A stretch of 7,214 bases of DNA, from NCBI RefSeq assembly GCF_905207935.1, contig NZ_CAJLNI010000093.1, positions 1 to 7,214 of the forward strand, given 5' to 3'. Positions 6,115-7,214 of the stretch are shown in pieces. The stretch comes from an uncultured Haemophilus sp. (GTDB taxonomy: Bacteria > Pseudomonadota > Gammaproteobacteria > Enterobacterales > Pasteurellaceae). Positions within the stretch are counted from its first letter, which is position 1. Every line of letters starts with the position of its first letter. The position numbers and the translations under genes are program-made. Under the pieces are notes generated by a model. That model ran no database searches. It was given only the letters and a program-made list of their open reading frames with translations, and had not been told where the DNA came from.

Positions 6115-6127
6115 TAGGATTTTATTT

Positions 6128-6712
6128 ATGGAAAAAATTTTTATTTCGGATGCGGCACAAGCGCATTTTAGGAAACTTTTAGATACACAAGAAGAAGGTA
6201 CTAATATTCGTATTTTTGTGGTTAATCCAGGTACGCCTGGAGCAGAATGTGGGGTGTCTTATTGTCCGCCAAATTCAGTTGAAGCGACAGATACTGAAAT
6301 GAAATACGATACTTTCTCTGCGTTTGTGGATGAAATTAGCTTACCGTTTTTAGAAGATGCGGAAATTGATTATGTGACCGAAGAGCTCGGTGCTCAACTG
6401 ACTTTAAAAGCGCCTAACGCTAAAATGCGTAAAGTTGCAGATGATGCACCTTTAATTGAGCGCGTAGAGTACGTGATCCAAACACAAATTAACCCACAAT
6501 TAGCCAGCCATGGCGGTAAAATCACGTTAATTGAAATTACTGATGATGGTTATGCTGTTCTACAATTTGGTGGTGGCTGTAACGGTTGTTCAATGGTTGA
6601 TGTCACCTTAAAAGATGGTGTAGAGAAACAATTGGTCGCACTTTTCCCAAATGAACTAAAAGGCGCACGAGACGTAACAGAACACCAACGTGGTGAACAT
6701 TCTTATTATTAA
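6128..6712 (+). CDS. nfuA: NfuA, Fe-S cluster carrier/biogenesis protein
   Basis: Cytoplasmic protein that carries 4Fe-4S clusters to apo-enzymes, especially under iron limitation or oxidative stress. It has 194 residues, close to the 191 of E. coli NfuA. The N-terminal half (about 1-100) is a degenerate A-type scaffold domain; its Cys41 and Cys46 are not in the usual A-type triad arrangement. The C-terminal Nfu domain (about 107-190) carries GGGCNGCSM, with cluster ligands Cys151 and Cys154 in CxxC; an active NfuA dimer holds one cluster between two such motifs. ATG 6128 has AGGA at 6116-6119, 8 nt upstream. The comF(gntX)-nfuA neighbourhood also occurs in E. coli, so it is an old linkage rather than evidence for a role in competence. 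It has its own predicted promoter and ends at a strong terminator. Confidence 0.97.
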   Translation: MEKIFISDAAQAHFRKLLDTQEEGTNIRIFVVNPGTPGAECGVSYCPPNSVEATDTEMKYDTFSAFVDEISLPFLEDAEIDYVTEELGAQLTLKAPNAKMRKVADDAPLIERVEYVIQTQINPQLASHGGKITLIEITDDGYAVLQFGGGCNGCSMVDVTLKDGVEKQLVALFPNELKGARDVTEHQRGEHSYY

Positions 6713-6724
6713 GAATCGAAGACG

Positions 6725-6757
6725 AAAAAGGGCGAATCATTCGCCCTTTTATTTTTT
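6725..6757. terminator. Bidirectional rho-independent terminator between nfuA and comM
   Basis: The stem GGGCGAA (6730-6736) / TTCGCCC (6740-6746), with a 3-nt loop, is extended by AAAA/TTTT pairs. On the plus strand it is followed by TTTTATTTTTT; on the minus strand by TTTTT (complement of 6725-6729). It begins 12 nt after the nfuA stop and overlaps the comM stop codon at its right edge, so one hairpin can end both convergent transcripts. Confidence 0.93.
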
Positions 6758-7214
6758 AAGCAGCAGATAATTTTTGTAACAACCGATCCATCGCCCTATA
6801 TCCTAGCGCTTCTGCTAAATGAGGTTGTTGTATTTCTTTTTCGTCATTTAAATCGGCAATTGTGCGTGAGACTTTTAAAATTCGATGGTAGGCTCTCACC
6901 GAAAGTCCTAGCTTATTCAGTGCATTCTCAAGGAATAATGCATCTTTATCTTGTAATTTACAGTCTCGTTCAATTTCTTTGCTTGAAAGATACGCATTGA
7001 TTTTACCGGCTCGAGCAAGTTGAATTTCCCTCACTTTTAACACCTTTTCTCGTACTTGTTGGCTTGTCTCACCTCTATCCCCTGTATTCTGTAAGCTACC
7101 TTGCGGCAGAAGAGGTACTTCAATGGATAAATCAAAGCGATCTAAAAATGGCCCTGAAAGGCGATTTAAATAACGCATCACTTGCTGAGGCGAGGTGCGA
7201 TTATGTGTTCCAGT
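6756..7214 (-). CDS. comM: ComM (YifB family AAA+ Mg-chelatase-like helicase), partial: N-terminus off the right edge
   Basis: ComM is a hexameric AAA+ branch-migration helicase that helps integrate imported single-stranded DNA into the chromosome during transformation. Only the last 152 codons are visible, read on the minus strand from 7214 to the TAA at 6758-6756; the full protein is about 500 residues. The frame stays open to the window edge, starting TGTHNRTSPQQVM, so the internal GTG at 7181 is not the real start. The segment LSGPFLDRFD (visible residues 19-28) is the conserved AAA+ region containing the Arg of the SGP-LDR-D motif. LSVRAYHRILKVSRTIADL, further on, is typical of the Mg-chelatase C-terminal domain. 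It converges on nfuA and shares its terminator. Its promoter, which carries its own competence site in H. influenzae, is outside the window. Confidence 0.95.
   Translation of the reverse strand, partial: TGTHNRTSPQQVMRYLNRLSGPFLDRFDLSIEVPLLPQGSLQNTGDRGETSQQVREKVLKVREIQLARAGKINAYLSSKEIERDCKLQDKDALFLENALNKLGLSVRAYHRILKVSRTIADLNDEKEIQQPHLAEALGYRAMDRLLQKLSAA

Noticed and set aside
6756..7181. Treating GTG 7181 as the start of a small 141-residue protein
   Set aside because: The frame continues upstream to the window edge with ComM-like sequence, so this is an internal codon of a truncated view of comM.

Overview
The window looks like chromosomal DNA from a Haemophilus-type member of the Pasteurellaceae. 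It is AT-rich, and it carries six perfect copies of the 9-bp uptake signal sequence AAGTGCGGT, the Haemophilus influenzae-type core rather than the ACAAGCGGT variant. Every gene resembles an H. influenzae gene at the protein level. The species cannot be fixed from the sequence alone; a H. parainfluenzae-like organism is only a guess.

Layout: (1) positions 1-1550, minus strand, hold the 5' part of mrcA/ponA (penicillin-binding protein 1A, 516 codons visible, C-terminus beyond the left edge). (2) Positions 1551-1649 are a divergent control region. A competence (CRP-S, Sxy-dependent) palindrome sits at its left end and overlaps the mrcA start codon. (3) Positions 1650-6012, plus strand, hold the tightly packed competence operon comA-comB-comC-comD-comE-comF, with junctions between an 8-bp overlap and a 19-bp gap. 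(4) Positions 6013-6127 are a short spacer with an extended -10 promoter and a 25-bp palindrome resembling an IscR type 1 site. (5) nfuA (Fe-S carrier) lies at 6128-6712. (6) A strong bidirectional terminator lies at 6725-6757. (7) The 3' part of comM is on the minus strand at 6756-7214, running off the right edge.

How it works together: ComA-ComE correspond to PilM-N-O-P-Q, the alignment subcomplex and outer-membrane secretin through which the type IV competence pilus and incoming DNA pass. ComF is the phosphoribosyltransferase-fold protein needed to bring transforming DNA across the inner membrane. ComM is the AAA+ branch-migration helicase that extends recombination of the imported strand. 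The window thus covers the secretin channel, inner-membrane transfer and recombination, controlled in part by the CRP-S site. PBP1A and NfuA are housekeeping neighbours.

No wholly undescribed system is visible. The points most worth a second look are the competence operator embedded in the mrcA start, the IscR-like palindrome on the nfuA promoter, the placement of comM next to the com operon (separate loci in H. influenzae Rd, as I recall it), the in-frame use of uptake sequences as Thr-Ala-Leu codons, and a GC-rich patch within comD.
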